Below are positions 7,254 to 7,873 of a stretch of 7,873 bases of DNA, in pieces. Below the pieces are notes generated by a model. That model did not search any database. It was not told the DNA's origin and worked only from the letters and a program-made list of their open reading frames with translations. Positions within the stretch are counted from its first letter, which is position 1. Each line of letters starts with the position of its first letter. Position numbers and translations under genes: made by a program. Source of the stretch: an uncultured Bacteroidales bacterium (lineage in GTDB: Bacteria; Bacteroidota; Bacteroidia; Bacteroidales; Bacteroidaceae); NCBI GenBank assembly GCA_937896105.1, contig CALBKR010000386.1, positions 1 to 7,873 on the forward strand, read 5' to 3'.

Positions 7254-7306
7254 ATTAACAAAAAAATATCCGGCACTTTTGTGCCGGATATTTTTTTGTT
7301 AATAGC
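7251..7306. terminator. Bidirectional intrinsic terminator, perfect 26-bp hairpin
   Basis: Left arm 7251-7276 and right arm 7281-7306 are exact reverse complements around a TTTT loop (7277-7280). The core stem is tatccggcac/gtgccggata, flanked by A7 (7260-7266) and T7 (7291-7297). The hairpin can therefore terminate both the plus-strand aspS transcript and the minus-strand peptidase transcript, which converge here. Its position 97 bases after the aspS stop and just beyond the peptidase stop (7312) fits this role. Confidence 0.85.
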
Positions 7307-7311
7307 AGCTC

Positions 7312-7592
7312 TTATTTTAGATTTGCCTTGAAGAACTCTGCTATCTTCTCGAACAGGTGATAACGTGTGTTGCGGCCATAGTAGATGCTATGGTTGCTGT
7401 CGGGGTAGATTGCCATTTCGAACTTCTTGTTAGCCTGTGTCAGTGCGTGTGTGTAGCGAATCATATTGCGCAGGTGTACATTGTCGTCGGCTGTACCGTG
7501 TATGAGCAGCAGGTTACCGCTGAGCTTGTTCACGTTTACAATTGCCGAGCCGGCATCGTAACCCTCCTTGTTCTCCTGTGGAGTGCGCATAT
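7312..7592 (-). CDS. S9 (dipeptidyl-peptidase IV-like) peptidase, C-terminal fragment
   Basis: On the minus strand, about 92 residues ending in EFFKANLK match the C-terminal end of the alpha/beta-hydrolase domain of prolyl-oligopeptidase/DPP IV peptidases. LLIHGTADDNVHLRN carries the catalytic Asp (probably Asp35 of the fragment) and YPDSNHSIYYG carries the catalytic His67. The nucleophile Ser (GxSxGG) would lie upstream and is absent. The ATG at 7588-7590 is the internal Met of the family's 'Y-M-R/G-TPQEN' segment, not a start. Homology stops at about 7592, where a foreign sequence joins. Full-length relatives have roughly 700 or more residues and are exported enzymes that remove X-Pro dipeptides. 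The gene converges on aspS across a shared terminator. Confidence 0.85.
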
Positions 7593-7721
7593 TTTGCCCG
7601 GATGTGCGCCGAGGAGGCTTATGCCATCGGCTGCAAGGAAGTGGTGATGAACTGGCATGATGATGCCATGGCCCGCATGAAGTATCTCCATGCGGAGGAG
7701 GAAGTGTTTGACAGTGTGGAC
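7593..7721 (+). pseudogene. M29-type aminopeptidase, internal fragment
   Basis: The plus frame from 7593 reads FARMCAEEAYAIGCKEVVMNW, then HDDAMARMKYLHAEEEVFDS. This resembles the N-terminal region (roughly residues 40-85) of M29 (AmpS/PepS-like) metal aminopeptidases, in which an 'ARxxAEEAYxxGAxxVxVxWxD' pattern is typical of Firmicutes members. No start codon region, no metal-binding C-terminal half and no regulatory sequence are present. It begins abruptly against the S9 peptidase fragment, which is on the opposite strand, and ends abruptly near 7721. It is most likely a chimeric join rather than a gene of this organism. Confidence 0.6.
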
Positions 7722-7873
7722 AGTGAACGTTTGCAGAAAATTAGCAATGTGCAGGGCGAAGATGAAATTGCTTTGTTGATGAGAAACTATAACCGTATGG
7801 CAGACAGAACCACCGAACTGATTCAGACGGTATATAAGGATAAGCTCAAAGAGCAGGAAATGAGTATTGCAAA
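7722..7873 (+). pseudogene. HAMP / sensor histidine kinase fragment, runs off the window
   Basis: In the same plus frame as the preceding fragment, the residues after SVDS change character: EDEIALLMRNYNRMADR matches the end of a HAMP domain (DEIG.L...FN.M pattern). It is followed by a helical linker, TELIQTVYKDKLKEQEMSIA, like the signalling helix before the kinase domain of YesM-type sensor histidine kinases of Firmicutes. No start, membrane segment or catalytic part is visible, and the frame continues past the window end. The exact boundary with the M29-like part is uncertain by about 15 bases. It is probably part of the same chimeric tail. Confidence 0.55.

Noticed and set aside
7357..7647. 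Plus-strand open frame of 96 codons
   Set aside because: It is the antisense shadow of the S9 peptidase end and runs across the chimeric join; its translation has no recognisable domain.
7593..7873. A natural M29-HAMP fusion protein
   Set aside because: Only about 43 residues of M29 are present, with no metal site and no start, joined to the middle of a sensor kinase. This cannot be a functional fusion and looks like a chimeric join.

Overview
The window looks like a piece of a Bacteroidota (Bacteroidales-type) genome, probably a short metagenomic contig. The evidence is the Bacteroides-like aspartyl-tRNA synthetase, a TAnnTTTG-type promoter box in front of it, starts without strong Shine-Dalgarno sequences, and a Bacteroidales-type S9 peptidase end. 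Both ends are imperfect: the left end cuts into a tandem-repeat gene, and the last ~280 bases look like a chimera with Firmicutes-like gene fragments.

Bases 1-5313 hold four closely packed plus-strand genes that read as one operon. First is the C-terminal part of a protein with 42-residue tetratricopeptide (TPR) repeats. Second is a 314-residue exported protein with a carboxypeptidase-regulatory-like (CPD-like) beta domain, a helical/coiled-coil stretch and one TPR-like hairpin. Third is a 755-residue exported protein with the same 'head' followed by a long TPR array. Fourth is a 378-residue membrane protein with a cytosolic TIR domain (putative catalytic Glu96), one transmembrane helix and a non-cytosolic beta-rich C-terminus whose last part resembles the CPD-like domain of the neighbours. 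The first three genes look like modular paralogues with a shared head and TPR tails of different length. My inference is a membrane-spanning sensor/effector cassette: exported TPR/CPD proteins sense or scaffold in the envelope and a TIR enzyme acts inside. No function is demonstrated by the sequence alone.

Bases 5314-7153 hold a promoter box and aspS. The gene is split into two frames by a small internal deletion near 6502; the two halves together account for nearly the full length of a bacterial AspRS. Because aspS is normally essential and single-copy, a sequence or assembly error is at least as likely as a true mutation.

Bases 7154-7311 hold a nested inverted-repeat element and a perfect 26-bp hairpin that fits a bidirectional terminator between convergent genes. 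Bases 7312 to about 7592 (minus strand) are the C-terminal end of a dipeptidyl-peptidase-IV-like S9 peptidase. It is broken off and joined to an M29 aminopeptidase fragment (about 7593-7721, plus) and then, in the same frame, to a HAMP/histidine-kinase fragment (about 7722-7873). These last two joins are most easily read as assembly or library chimerism.
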